A stretch of 64,000 nt of DNA from an uncultured Roseobacter sp. (GCF_947495025.1 NZ_CANLXG010000002.1:310001-374000); one strand, 5' to 3'. Numbered from the stretch's first letter, positions 18,246 to 26,953 are shown. A program made the numbers and translations. The notes: generated from the sequence alone by a model not told the origin.

Positions 18246-19139
18246 ATGACAATCCGTATCGGTAATGCACCCTGTTCATGGGGCGTGGAATTTGCAGAAG
18301 ACCCTCGAAACCCGACGTGGCGCTCAGTACTCAAAGACTGCGCTGATGCCGGCTACAGGGGAATTGAACTGGGCCCGGTTGGCTTCATGCCAGAGGATCC
18401 GGCCGTGCTGCGCGATGCGCTGGCGGAGAATGACCTCGAACTGATCGGCGGCGTCGTGTTCCGGCCATTTCACGATCCGGCAGCATGGGACGACGTCATG
18501 GACGGCTCTGTGCGCACCTGCAAGGCGCTGGTCGCGCATGGAGCCAGGCACCTCGTCCTGATTGACTCCATTTCTGAACGTCGCGCCCCGACGGCAGGTC
18601 GCGCCGGCGAGGCAGAGCAGATGGATGCCGCAGAGTGGGCAGCGTACCGCGACCGGATCGCTACTGTCGCCCGTATGGGAGCGGAAGAATACGGCCTGAC
18701 TGTCGGCATTCACGCGCATGCCGCGGGGTTTATGGACTTTGAACCGGAACTGGAAAGGCTGCTCGGCGAAGTCGATGAGAGCATCCTGAAAATCTGCTTT
18801 GACACCGGGCACCATTCCTATGCCGGCTTTGACCCTGTGGCGTTCATGAAGCGCCACATCGACCGGATCTCATATATGCACTTCAAAGACATCGACCCCG
18901 TGGTCAAAGCTGATGTCATCGCGAAACGGACCGGGTTTTACGATGCCTGCGGTCAGGGTATCTTCTGCAACCTCGGACAGGGAGACGTCGATTTCCCTGC
19001 TGTGCGTCAGGTACTGCTGGATGCCGGTTTCGAAGGCTGGTGCACGGTCGAGCAGGACTGTGATCCAACCCTCGACCCCGACCCGCTGGGCGACGCGCGT
19101 GCAAACAGGGAATACCTTGAATCTATTGGCTTTAACTGA
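18246..19139 (+). CDS. Sugar phosphate isomerase/epimerase-family TIM barrel (probable inosose dehydratase or isomerase)
   Basis: A xylose-isomerase-like TIM barrel of 297 residues with MTIRIGNAPCSWGVEF at the N-terminus and metal-site motifs of the AP-endonuclease-2 fold: IHAHAAGFMDFEPELERLL, CFDTGHHSYAG, MHFKDIDP, GQGDVDF and CTVEQDCD near the C-terminus. No canonical IolE is encoded elsewhere in this window, and IolE and IolI belong to this same superfamily. It may therefore supply the inosose dehydratase step, or inosose isomerisation (IolI-like). The NAPCSWGV start differs from textbook IolE, so I do not assign a symbol. A purine-rich AAAGG stands upstream of the start. It sits between two Gfo/Idh dehydrogenases. 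Confidence 0.75.
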   Translation: MTIRIGNAPCSWGVEFAEDPRNPTWRSVLKDCADAGYRGIELGPVGFMPEDPAVLRDALAENDLELIGGVVFRPFHDPAAWDDVMDGSVRTCKALVAHGARHLVLIDSISERRAPTAGRAGEAEQMDAAEWAAYRDRIATVARMGAEEYGLTVGIHAHAAGFMDFEPELERLLGEVDESILKICFDTGHHSYAGFDPVAFMKRHIDRISYMHFKDIDPVVKADVIAKRTGFYDACGQGIFCNLGQGDVDFPAVRQVLLDAGFEGWCTVEQDCDPTLDPDPLGDARANREYLESIGFN

Positions 19140-19151
19140 AGGACAGCTCCT

Positions 19152-20285
19152 ATGGCAAAACTCAACTGGGGCATGATCGGCGGCGGAGAAGGAAGCCAGA
19201 TCGGCCCGGCTCACCGCCTCGGCGCACAGGCCGACGGAAACTTTGTCCTCGCGGCCGGTGCACTTGATGTCGATGCAGAAAAAGGCCGCGCATATGCGCA
19301 AAGTCTTGGTGTTTCGCCGGACCGCGCCTATGCGAACTGGCAGGAGATGCTGGCGGGCGAAAAGGACCGGCCGGACCGTGTCGATCTGGTGACGGTTGCC
19401 ACGCCGAACTCCACCCATTTTGAAATCACACGCGCGTTCCTCAAGGCCGGGTTCAACGTCCTGTGCGAAAAGCCCATGACCATGACCGTGGAAGAAGGCG
19501 AAGAGATCGTTCGCGTCGCAGCCGCTTCCGGGAAAATCTGCGCTGTCAATTACTGCTATTCTGCCTATCCGATGGTCCGCGAAATGCGCCAGATGGTGGC
19601 CAGCGGCGATATTGGCAAGGTCAGGCTGATTGTCACGAACTTCAGTCACGGGCACCACGGGGATGCAACCGATGCAGACAATCCGCGGGTGCGCTGGCGC
19701 TATGACCCGGCTATGGCGGGCGTGTCCGGTCAGTTCGCGGACTGCGGCATTCATGCGCTGCATATGGCGGGCTTTATTGCGGGTGACGATGTGGCAACAC
19801 TGTCGGCAGATTTCGCGTCGACGATCCCGTCACGCACGCTGGAAGACGATGCGCTGGTGAATTTCCGGACAACAGGTGGCACTGTCGGGCGCCTGTGGAC
19901 TTCATCGGTTGCCATCGGACGCCAGCATGGCTTTGACATTCAGGTCTTTGGGGAAACCGGCGGTCTGCGCTGGGCATCCGAACAACCCAATCAGGTCTTC
20001 TACACCCCGGTCGGCGGACGTACGCAGATTATGGAAAAGGGCGAAAACGGACTGTCTGATGAAGCGGGCAGGCTGTCGCGCGTCGCGATCGCGCATCCGG
20101 AAGGTTTCCCGCTGGCAGTGGCAAACATCTACGTCGACCTCGCCGCTGCAATCCGGGGTGAACACCGCCCTGCCCTGCCAACGGCAGAGGACGGACTGCG
20201 GTCAATGGCGGCAGTCTATGCCGCTGTGGAGTCGGCCGCGGCCAGTGGTGCATGGGTTGATGCCCGGCCGCCGATGTTCCGCTGA
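19152..20285 (+). CDS. Gfo/Idh/MocA oxidoreductase, scyllo-inositol dehydrogenase-like
   Basis: A 377-residue NAD(P)-dependent dehydrogenase. The Rossmann motif is GMIGGGEGSQIG, the EKP catalytic motif is LCEKPMTMTVEEG, and the active-site histidine is in GQFADCGIHALHMAG. It is distant from IolG and longer, which suggests another inositol stereoisomer (for example scyllo-inositol) or a related sugar. It is the third gene of the plus-strand unit, starting 12 bp after the TIM-barrel gene with AAGGA before the ATG. It ends 5 bp before the convergent LacI gene. Substrate assignment is by context. Confidence 0.78.
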   Translation: MAKLNWGMIGGGEGSQIGPAHRLGAQADGNFVLAAGALDVDAEKGRAYAQSLGVSPDRAYANWQEMLAGEKDRPDRVDLVTVATPNSTHFEITRAFLKAGFNVLCEKPMTMTVEEGEEIVRVAAASGKICAVNYCYSAYPMVREMRQMVASGDIGKVRLIVTNFSHGHHGDATDADNPRVRWRYDPAMAGVSGQFADCGIHALHMAGFIAGDDVATLSADFASTIPSRTLEDDALVNFRTTGGTVGRLWTSSVAIGRQHGFDIQVFGETGGLRWASEQPNQVFYTPVGGRTQIMEKGENGLSDEAGRLSRVAIAHPEGFPLAVANIYVDLAAAIRGEHRPALPTAEDGLRSMAAVYAAVESAAASGAWVDARPPMFR

Positions 20286-20290
20286 AGGCG

Positions 20291-21289
20291 TCAGGTAACG
20301 GGGCGCAGCGTGCCCCGTTCGACGATTGAACAGGGGAAAATCCGCGCTTCGGGATAACGGTCAGGCTCATCCAGCATGGCAACCATCAGCTCAATGGACG
20401 AATTTACAATCTGCCGGATCGGCTGGTGGATCGTCGTAAGGTTGATGTTCTGCCAGCCCGCCATTTCCATATCATTCAGACCGATCAGACCAATGTCATG
20501 CGGAACTGAAAGACCGCTTTCGGTAATGGCAGACAGGACACCGATCGACAGAACGTCATCACCGCAGAAATAGGCCTCCGCAGGCTCAGACCGAAGAAGC
20601 CGCATCATTTCTGCACGCCCGGCGTTAAACGAGTATGCCGCGGCGAAACTGTGCGACAGATCAAGGCCCGGATGCCCTTCGAGTTCACTCATAAAGCCGG
20701 CAAACCGGTCCTGGGTTGACGTCGCATTCTGGGGTCCGCCCAGAAAACCGATACGGCGGTACCCGCGCGCAACCAGGCTGCGGGCAGCCATACGGCCGCA
20801 TGCCACGTTGTCGATTCCCACCACATGCACCTGGGGCGTGCTGGAATGACGACCAAAACTGTGCACGACCGGAACACCGGCATCCCGGAAGGCTTTGGCA
20901 AATTCCGGAGACAGCGTGGACGATGCGACCACGGCACCATCCACCGAATACTGACGCAACATACGCACCGAGGCTTCCGGGTCGGTTTCATCGGACAGGT
21001 TGACGAGCAAAGGACGCAGACCGCGGTCCTGCAAGCCCCGGGTGAAAAGATCAAAAACCTGCAGAAAGATCGGGTTGTGGAAGTTGTTCGACACCAGGCC
21101 GATGAGTTTGGTCCGCCCGGTTGTCAGCGAGGACGCAAGAGCATTGGGGCTGTATCCCAGATCGCGGGCTGCCTTTTCGACCTTGCGCCGCATTTTTTCC
21201 GACACCGAAGCTCCGTCTGTAAAAGTGCGGGAAACCGCAGAGCGGGACACGCCCGCGCGTTCTGCAACTTCTTTCAGTGTTATGGCCAT
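20291..21289 (-). CDS. LacI-family transcriptional regulator of the inositol cluster
   Basis: DNA-binding repressor with an N-terminal LacI helix-turn-helix and hinge (ITLKEVAERAGVSRSAVSRTFTDGASVSEKMRRKV, then YSPNALASSL). A periplasmic-binding-protein-like effector domain follows to residue 332. The ATG at 21289 is chosen because the HTH must start there. The in-frame extension to 21955 crosses the operator and the neighbouring binding-protein gene and is not credible. It is divergent from the inositol ABC transporter, with the 18-bp palindrome between them, so autoregulation plus control of iol genes is likely. The effector is probably an inositol catabolite. Confidence 0.87.
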   Translation of the reverse strand: MAITLKEVAERAGVSRSAVSRTFTDGASVSEKMRRKVEKAARDLGYSPNALASSLTTGRTKLIGLVSNNFHNPIFLQVFDLFTRGLQDRGLRPLLVNLSDETDPEASVRMLRQYSVDGAVVASSTLSPEFAKAFRDAGVPVVHSFGRHSSTPQVHVVGIDNVACGRMAARSLVARGYRRIGFLGGPQNATSTQDRFAGFMSELEGHPGLDLSHSFAAAYSFNAGRAEMMRLLRSEPAEAYFCGDDVLSIGVLSAITESGLSVPHDIGLIGLNDMEMAGWQNINLTTIHQPIRQIVNSSIELMVAMLDEPDRYPEARIFPCSIVERGTLRPVT

Positions 21290-21361
21290 AGAGTGATTTT
21301 CCTGGCCCCTGAGGGCAGCATTGAGAGTGGTTTCAGGTGAATATGAAATCACCAGCAGATT

Positions 21362-21379
21362 TTTGCAACCGGTTGCAAA
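21362..21379. promoter_or_regulatory. LacI-type operator in the LacI / inositol ABC divergent region
   Basis: Second perfect copy of TTTGCAACCGGTTGCAAA, identical to 17068-17085. It overlaps TTGCAA (21373-21378). That hexamer, 17 bp before TTAAGT (21396-21401), could be the -35 of the transporter promoter. Repression of the transporter by the adjacent LacI protein is inferred. Confidence 0.8.
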
Positions 21380-21466
21380 GTAAATTCGACTGTGCTTAAG
21401 TCGATTCACAGAGGTGGCACAGGCCACTCTTTTGCCATGAAAACGGTGAACCCCGGGAGGAAAAAC

Positions 21467-22417
21467 ATGACAACACTGATGAAAAAGCTGGTGCTTGCGA
21501 CAGCCATCGTTGCCGCGCCCTTCATGACAGCGCATACCGCTGCTGCCGAAGGCGAAAAGTACATTCTTGTCAGCCACGCGCCTGACAGCGACACATGGTG
21601 GAACACCATCAAGAACGGCATTGCGCTGGCAGGTGAACAGGTTGGCGCCGATGTTGAATACCGCAACCCGCCCACAGGCGACATTGCCGACATGGCACGT
21701 ATCATCGATCAGGCTGCGGCCTCGGGCCCTGATGGTATCATCACAACACTGGCTGACTTTGACGTACTCAAAGGCCCGATCCGGAACGCTGTGGATCAGG
21801 GCATCGACGTCATCATCATGAACACCGGCACGCCTGAGCAGGCGCGCGAGGTTGGTGCGCTTATGTATGTCGGTCAGCCCGAATACGACGCCGGCTTTGC
21901 CGCCGGTCTGCGTGCCAAAGGCGAAGGCGTAACAAACTTCCTGTGCGTGAACCACGCGATCCAGCAGCCCACAGTTGGCGAACGCTGCCGCGGTTACGCG
22001 GATGGCCTCGGCATCGATCTGGGTGATGCAATGATGGACAGCGGCACCGACCCGTCAGAGATCAAAAACAAGGTTCTGGCCTACCTCTCCGCCAACCCTG
22101 ACGTTGATGGCATCCTGACACTGGGCCCGGTTTCCGCCGACCCGACCATCGCCGCGCTTCAGGAAAACGGTATGGCAGGTGACATCCACTTCGGCACTTT
22201 TGACCTCGGCGAAGAAATCGTCAAAGGCATCAAGGACGGCACAATCAATTGGGGTATCGACCAGCAGCCCTTCCTGCAGGCCTATATGCCGGTTGTGATC
22301 CTGGCCAACTGGGACCGCTACGGCGTTCTGCCGGGCAACAACATCAACTCCGGCCCAGGCTTTGTCACCAAAGATGGCCTGACCAAAGTTGAAGAGTTCG
22401 CCGGCGAATACCGCTGA
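21467..22417 (+). CDS. Inositol/sugar ABC transporter periplasmic binding protein
   Basis: Ribose-type (cluster B) periplasmic receptor, 316 residues. The chosen ATG at 21467 has GGGAGG upstream and opens a signal peptide (MTTLMKKLVLATAIVAAPFMTAHTAAA). The mature protein starts KYILVSHAPDSDTWWNTIKNGI and includes IDQAAASGPDGIITTLAD and DGILTLGPVSADPTIAALQENG, typical of sugar binders. It is the first gene of a transporter operon governed by the shared inositol operator, so myo-inositol (IbpA-like) is the best guess. A strong terminator separates it from the permease gene. Confidence 0.82.
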   Translation: MTTLMKKLVLATAIVAAPFMTAHTAAAEGEKYILVSHAPDSDTWWNTIKNGIALAGEQVGADVEYRNPPTGDIADMARIIDQAAASGPDGIITTLADFDVLKGPIRNAVDQGIDVIIMNTGTPEQAREVGALMYVGQPEYDAGFAAGLRAKGEGVTNFLCVNHAIQQPTVGERCRGYADGLGIDLGDAMMDSGTDPSEIKNKVLAYLSANPDVDGILTLGPVSADPTIAALQENGMAGDIHFGTFDLGEEIVKGIKDGTINWGIDQQPFLQAYMPVVILANWDRYGVLPGNNINSGPGFVTKDGLTKVEEFAGEYR

Positions 22418-22432
22418 TCACCGGACTTTTTC

Positions 22433-22468
22433 GGGCGGCCTTCTCAACATGAGGGCCGCCCTTTTTTT
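22433..22468 (+). terminator. Intrinsic terminator after the inositol binding-protein gene
   Basis: GGGCGGCC (22433-22440) pairs with GGCCGCCC (22454-22461), followed directly by seven T (22462-22468). It lies between the binding-protein and permease genes. Partial read-through would give far more binding protein than permease. Confidence 0.88.
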
Positions 22469-22495
22469 CTTTTTCTGCAAGCCGGGGGACACGCA

Positions 22496-23608
22496 ATGGC
22501 AGAATCAACGGACACAGACGAACGAATAAAGGAAGTATCTCCTTTCCGGCAGGCACTGATACGGCCCGAACTGGGCGGTATTGTTGGTACTGTCGCGGTT
22601 TTCACGCTTTTTGCTCTGTTCGCGTTCGACAGCGGCATGTTCAACAGTCAGGGTGTTCTGAACTGGACCATCGTTTCCGCCCAGTTCATGATCATCGCCG
22701 TGGGCGCCTGCCTGCTGATGATCTCGGGCGAATTTGATCTCAGCGTCGGCTCCATGATCGGTTTCGCCGGTATGATGATCGCCGTTTTCGGCGTCGTACT
22801 GGCCTGGCCTATGTGGATCGCGATCATCATTACATTTGTTATCTGCTGCGCGCTTGGTGCGCTGAACGGATTTATTGTCGTTCGCACCGGCCTGCCCAGC
22901 TTTATCGTGACACTTGCATTTCTGTTCATCCTGCGCGGGTTTACGATCTATATCCCTCAGACGATCGAGCGTAAAACCATCATCGGCGGCATCCGCGATG
23001 CTGCAGAGGGTGACTGGCTTGCACCGGTTTTCGGGGGGAAAATTGGTCAGCCGCTGTTTCAGTGGCTGGGTGATATGGGCATCATCGGAGTCTTCGAACG
23101 TGGCACGCGCGCCGGGCAGCCGGTTGTCGATGGTATCCCTATGCTGATCGTCTGGGCACTTGTTCTGATCATCTTCGGCCATGTACTGCTGACCCGGACC
23201 CGCTTCGGCAACTGGATCTTTGCCTCTGGCGGCGATGCAGAAGCCGCACGCAACTCAGGCGTACCGGTCAACAAGGTCAAAATCCTGATGTTCACCTTCA
23301 CAGCATTCTGCGCGACGGTGTTCGCCGTGTGTCAGGTGATGGAATTCGGATCCGCTGGCGCCGACCGCGGTCTGCTTAAGGAGTTTGAGGCAATCATCGC
23401 GGTTGTTATCGGCGGTGCGCTGCTGACAGGGGGCTATGGGTCTGTGATCGGCGCTGCACTGGGGGCGCTGATCTTTGGTGTGGTCCAGCAGGGCCTGTTC
23501 TTTGCTGGTGTGGAAAGCTCTCTGTTCCGGGTATTCCTAGGGGTGATCCTTCTCTTTGCGGTGATCCTGAACACCTACATCCGTCGCATTATCACGGGAG
23601 AACGCTGA
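22496..23608 (+). CDS. Inositol/sugar ABC transporter permease
   Basis: Ribose-family (BPD_transp_2/RbsC-type) membrane subunit, 370 residues with about ten hydrophobic helices after a hydrophilic 30-residue N-terminus. The family motifs are visible: ISGEFDLSVGSMIGFAGM near residue 80, GALNGFIVVRTGLPSFIVTLAFLFILRG, and the C-terminal cytoplasmic loop AARNSGVPVNKVKILMFTF. It is 2 bp from the ATPase gene and forms the inner-membrane channel with it. Confidence 0.87.
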   Translation: MAESTDTDERIKEVSPFRQALIRPELGGIVGTVAVFTLFALFAFDSGMFNSQGVLNWTIVSAQFMIIAVGACLLMISGEFDLSVGSMIGFAGMMIAVFGVVLAWPMWIAIIITFVICCALGALNGFIVVRTGLPSFIVTLAFLFILRGFTIYIPQTIERKTIIGGIRDAAEGDWLAPVFGGKIGQPLFQWLGDMGIIGVFERGTRAGQPVVDGIPMLIVWALVLIIFGHVLLTRTRFGNWIFASGGDAEAARNSGVPVNKVKILMFTFTAFCATVFAVCQVMEFGSAGADRGLLKEFEAIIAVVIGGALLTGGYGSVIGAALGALIFGVVQQGLFFAGVESSLFRVFLGVILLFAVILNTYIRRIITGER

Positions 23609-23609
23609 T

Positions 23610-24389
23610 ATGTCCGACCCGATCATTCAGATGAAAAACATCGAAAAGCACTTTGGCAGCGTTATCGCGCTGGCAGGTGTATCGGTCGACGTGTTCCCCG
23701 GAGAATGCCACTGTCTGCTGGGCGACAACGGCGCGGGCAAGTCGACCTTTATCAAAACCATGTCCGGTGTTCACAAGCCAACCCACGGCGAGATTATTTT
23801 CGAGGGCCGGCCGCTCGACTTTGCGGATCCAAGGGATGCCATCGCGGCGGGCATTGCCACTGTGCACCAGCATCTCGCGATGATCCCGCTGATGTCTGTC
23901 AGCCGGAACTTCTTCATGGGCAACGAGCCTCTGAAAAAGGTCGCGGGTCTGAGTTTTTTCGACCACGATTACGCGAACAGAGTGACCATGGAAGAGATGC
24001 GCAAGATGGGCATCAACCTGCGTGGACCAGACCAGGCCGTCGGAACCCTGTCGGGCGGTGAACGACAGACGGTTGCAATCGCGCGTGCCGTGCATTTCGG
24101 CGCAAAGGTGCTGATCCTCGATGAACCAACGTCTGCTCTTGGTGTGCGCCAGACATCAAACGTGCTGGCCACGATAGACAAGGTGCGCAAGCAGGGCATC
24201 GCGGTTGTTTTCATCACCCACAACGTGCGCCACGCGATGGCCGTCGGTGACCGCTTTACGGTGCTCAACAGGGGGCAGACCCTGGGGACTGCAGTCCGGG
24301 GAGACATCACACCCGAAGAGCTTCAGGACATGATGGCCGGTGGGCAGGAAATGGCGACCCTCGAAGGCAGCCTGGGCGGCACCGTCTGA
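23610..24389 (+). CDS. Inositol/sugar ABC transporter ATPase (single domain)
   Basis: Single-domain sugar ABC ATPase of 259 residues with Walker A (GDNGAGKST), Q-loop (TVHQHLAM), signature (LSGGERQTVAIARA), Walker B (VLILDEPTSALG) and the H-switch (VFITHN). Most ribose-type importers use a double ATPase of about 500 residues; this one has a single domain and presumably works as a homodimer. It follows the permease by 2 bp and ends convergent with the PhyH gene, only 16 bp apart. Confidence 0.87.
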   Translation: MSDPIIQMKNIEKHFGSVIALAGVSVDVFPGECHCLLGDNGAGKSTFIKTMSGVHKPTHGEIIFEGRPLDFADPRDAIAAGIATVHQHLAMIPLMSVSRNFFMGNEPLKKVAGLSFFDHDYANRVTMEEMRKMGINLRGPDQAVGTLSGGERQTVAIARAVHFGAKVLILDEPTSALGVRQTSNVLATIDKVRKQGIAVVFITHNVRHAMAVGDRFTVLNRGQTLGTAVRGDITPEELQDMMAGGQEMATLEGSLGGTV

Positions 24390-24405
24390 AAAACCGTCCG
24401 CCGCC

Positions 24406-25587
24406 TCACGCACGGCGGCGGGCATCCATCCGGTCCAGATGAGCGTCAAATTCGTCCGGCACGACACCCTTTTCCAGAGCTTCTCTGAAATAGGCCTGCT
24501 GTGTCTGCGGTGCGAGCCCGCCTGTCGGCGGATCACTGTCAAGGTTGGTCGGGAAGGCATACCCTTCGGCCACTGCCGCAACAACAGATGTCAGTTCCGC
24601 GTCGCTCAGTGTACCCGCCTGCCGGGCGGCGAGCGCAACAGGGTATAGCGCTTTGCACATCGCTGTGCGGTCAACAGTTTCCATCGCGCGGCCAAAAGGT
24701 GACGATACCTGCAACAGATTTGCCAGCCTGTGAATATCTGTCGTTGTGTTGGCTCCGGCAGCATGAAAAAGCGCCGGACTGAAAAATATCGCGTCCCCCT
24801 TTGTCAGGGGCAGCTGGACACAGTTCTCTTCAAAAAAAGCGCGGAAATCATCACGACGCCAGGCAGCATACCCCGGCAGGTAGGCCTGTGAATAGGGAAG
24901 CAGTTTCGTCGGACCGCTTTCAACAGGCATATCGGTATGCGCCACGGCACCCTGCAGGGTCAGGGCCGGGGAAAGAGCATGAACGTGTGCGGGGAAAGAG
25001 GCACTGGCCTGCGATGTCTGAAACCCCAGATGATAATCGCGATGCGCCTGTTGCGCAGCACCACCGGGGTGCACCAGGTTAACCTGGGCTGTCATCTGAT
25101 ACCCCGGACCCAGCCATGCTTCGCAGACCGCATCAATACACGGACTGGCAAAAGAGCGCATGAATGCATCCGGGTCCCGCAGACACAGTTTCTGCAACGC
25201 ATTCCAGATTCTGTCATTGGCACCAGACGCCGCAAAATGGTCGGCCCCTTCGCCCCCGGCGCTTTTTTCGCCGGCGATTATGTCTTCGAACACACCTGTC
25301 GCGGTATCGAGCGCATCGGTATCGCGGACGGCACCACGCAGCGCAACAACGCCCGGACCGGATAAAAGGAGACGCGCCCATTCAGCCATGAGTTCGGCAC
25401 GCCTTGCCGGATCAGAGAGGTCAGATGTGATGTCTGCCGCGTCGTACACGGGAATGTTGTGACAGATATCCACGGCATGCGGCGCATGACCACTGGTGGT
25501 CACCTGCGATGTCAGAGCCTCAAGGTCCTCTGGTCGGCAGTCCGCATCCGAGTAATAGCCGGGCGCTTTTTCGGGCTGGTCTTTCAT
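24406..25587 (-). CDS. Phytanoyl-CoA dioxygenase (PhyH) family protein
   Basis: Probable Fe(II)/2-oxoglutarate-dependent oxygenase, 393 residues. The metal motif His-X-Asp is seen in QQAHRDYHLG near residue 190, and a distal His is in DAIFFSPALFHAAGANTTTDIHRLANLLQ. The arginine in IHRLAN probably binds 2-oxoglutarate. The PhyH family hydroxylates varied small molecules; the substrate here is not predictable. A strong GGGAGG lies 7 nt before the start. It sits next to the inositol transporter but on the opposite strand, and no inositol operator copy lies upstream of it, so a link to inositol is not shown. Confidence 0.78.
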   Translation of the reverse strand: MKDQPEKAPGYYSDADCRPEDLEALTSQVTTSGHAPHAVDICHNIPVYDAADITSDLSDPARRAELMAEWARLLLSGPGVVALRGAVRDTDALDTATGVFEDIIAGEKSAGGEGADHFAASGANDRIWNALQKLCLRDPDAFMRSFASPCIDAVCEAWLGPGYQMTAQVNLVHPGGAAQQAHRDYHLGFQTSQASASFPAHVHALSPALTLQGAVAHTDMPVESGPTKLLPYSQAYLPGYAAWRRDDFRAFFEENCVQLPLTKGDAIFFSPALFHAAGANTTTDIHRLANLLQVSSPFGRAMETVDRTAMCKALYPVALAARQAGTLSDAELTSVVAAVAEGYAFPTNLDSDPPTGGLAPQTQQAYFREALEKGVVPDEFDAHLDRMDARRRA

Positions 25588-25861
25588 GGCATGTCCTCCC
25601 TGTAAGAGTGTGGATCAGGAGGATGCACATGCGCAAATGTTAAGTGCCAGACCGTGAACCGGTGAGCAGAGGCACTGCACGGCGGACGGATATGCCCCCG
25701 GTGCAACTTACGAAATGCCTTCCTTTACCGACAGACGCTCGCCGGAGGGTCTGGTCGTGATGTACAGAATGCCTCTGGCGTTTGTTAACCGAGCATCGGG
25801 GTGCTCCTGGAGCGTAAACGTCTGTCAGCGACAAAAGCACAGGTTCCTTCCCGTGCAGAAA

Positions 25862-26497
25862 TCAGGCCCCGTCCCGCACGGCATTCAGCCGCGACACATC
25901 CGCATCCGATGGTTCCTGCCCGGACAGGCAAAACAGGTAATGCCATGCCCGGCTGATCCGGGTGTCCCAGTCTTCTTTCTGATCCAGCGCATCGTATCCG
26001 ATCTGTGTGAAATACAGGATCCGCGCACGTACTTCGCTTTCGCCCTGCGCATAGCCATAGCGTGCAAACATAGCCGTCAGTGCGGCCAGCCGCTGGTTAT
26101 CAGACCTGTCCAGCAGCGCCCGGACCGACCCGGACCGTCGCGCCCAGTCACGCACAGCAAAATCGAGGCGGGTGTCAAAACTCCCCTTGCTGATCCACGA
26201 AGCAAAGAAATTCACAATCGCCGCGTTTATTGTGTCCGCCGGGGCCGCCGCCGCGTCGACAATTACCCGGGTGTTGGTACTGCGCCAGTGTTCGAGCAAT
26301 TCGTCCAGCAAGTCGGCGCGACTGTCGAAATGCCAGTAAAAACTCGACCGCGATGTATCCATTTTTGCGGACAGCAACAGAACTTTGACATTCTCTTCGC
26401 CTTCCGAAATCAACGTATCAAGGGCAATGCGGATCCAGTCGTCCTTGGTAATCCGCCTGACATTCCGCCCGCCCGTGCCGCTGTTTTTTTCTGCCAT
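25862..26497 (-). CDS. TetR/AcrR-family transcriptional regulator
   Basis: A 211-residue one-component repressor. The N-terminal HTH spans about residues 15-62 (ITKDDWIRIALDTLISEGEENVKVLLLSAKMDTSRSSFYWHFDSRADLLDELLEHW), with the YWHF recognition-helix pattern typical of TetR proteins. The C-terminal half is an all-alpha ligand domain without a recognisable ligand signature. It lies 274 bp upstream of, and in the same direction as, the PhyH dioxygenase gene. It may regulate that gene or itself. The effector is unknown. Confidence 0.83.
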   Translation of the reverse strand: MAEKNSGTGGRNVRRITKDDWIRIALDTLISEGEENVKVLLLSAKMDTSRSSFYWHFDSRADLLDELLEHWRSTNTRVIVDAAAAPADTINAAIVNFFASWISKGSFDTRLDFAVRDWARRSGSVRALLDRSDNQRLAALTAMFARYGYAQGESEVRARILYFTQIGYDALDQKEDWDTRISRAWHYLFCLSGQEPSDADVSRLNAVRDGA

Positions 26498-26953
26498 GTT
26501 CTTTCCCGACGGCTGATTTGCCGAACTGACGTCTACAATGCACTTAATGCGCTACTCTGGCCAATCCTGCTCGAAGTGCGCCAGGAAAAAATGCGCACAG
26601 GTATTCTGGTCAGTGCAAACACCTTGAAACACAACGGCCTGACCTGCCACGATCACACGAATTAAGGCTGGCAGGCGATTCTCGGCGTGCACAGAGAGCC
26701 CGCCCCAAAATTGCCGCATTCAACGTTGCCGGATTTGCGAAAGACAGGATTCGCGTTTCCTTAAGGCGAACAATGCCTGCTGTTTGCGCAGTTATCCTCC
26801 CGATTCAGCAACAAGTTCAGGTAAAAAGTGCATAAAATCATAGGCATCAGGCTCTGGTAGCAATCCAGAGCGGCCTCACTTTCAACAAGTTTCCCGCTTA
26901 CCGTCCCATCAATCGGAATATCGCGGGGGCGATAGTGAAAGTGAGTTAGAGTA
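26498..26953. other. 456-bp intergenic region upstream of the Tad-type genes
   Basis: No open reading frame on either strand looks like a gene; the minus-strand frame here is a shadow of the tadG sequence. The region is the divergent control region between the TetR and tadG genes. It holds an inverted repeat near the tadG start (separate entry) and AT-rich stretches around 26755-26840 that could carry promoters, but no pair I would call with confidence. Confidence 0.6.
26875..26945 (+). promoter_or_regulatory. Long-range inverted repeat in the tadG leader
   Basis: CTCACTTTCA (26875-26884) and TGAAAGTGAG (26936-26945) are perfect complements 51 nt apart. Inside lies a second stem, CCCGC (26893) with GCGGG (26923). 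The 3' arm ends 8 nt before the tadG ATG, where the ribosome-binding site would be, so folding could limit translation. It could alternatively be a split operator. Function is inferred. Confidence 0.4.

Noticed and set aside
20291..21955. Extension of the LacI gene to 554 codons
   Set aside because: The added N-terminus runs antisense through the binding-protein gene and across the operator. The LacI HTH begins at 21289.
24395..24424. GC-rich hairpin at the PhyH 3' end
   Set aside because: It arises from consecutive arginine codons at the protein C-terminus and lacks a U-run, so I did not call a terminator.
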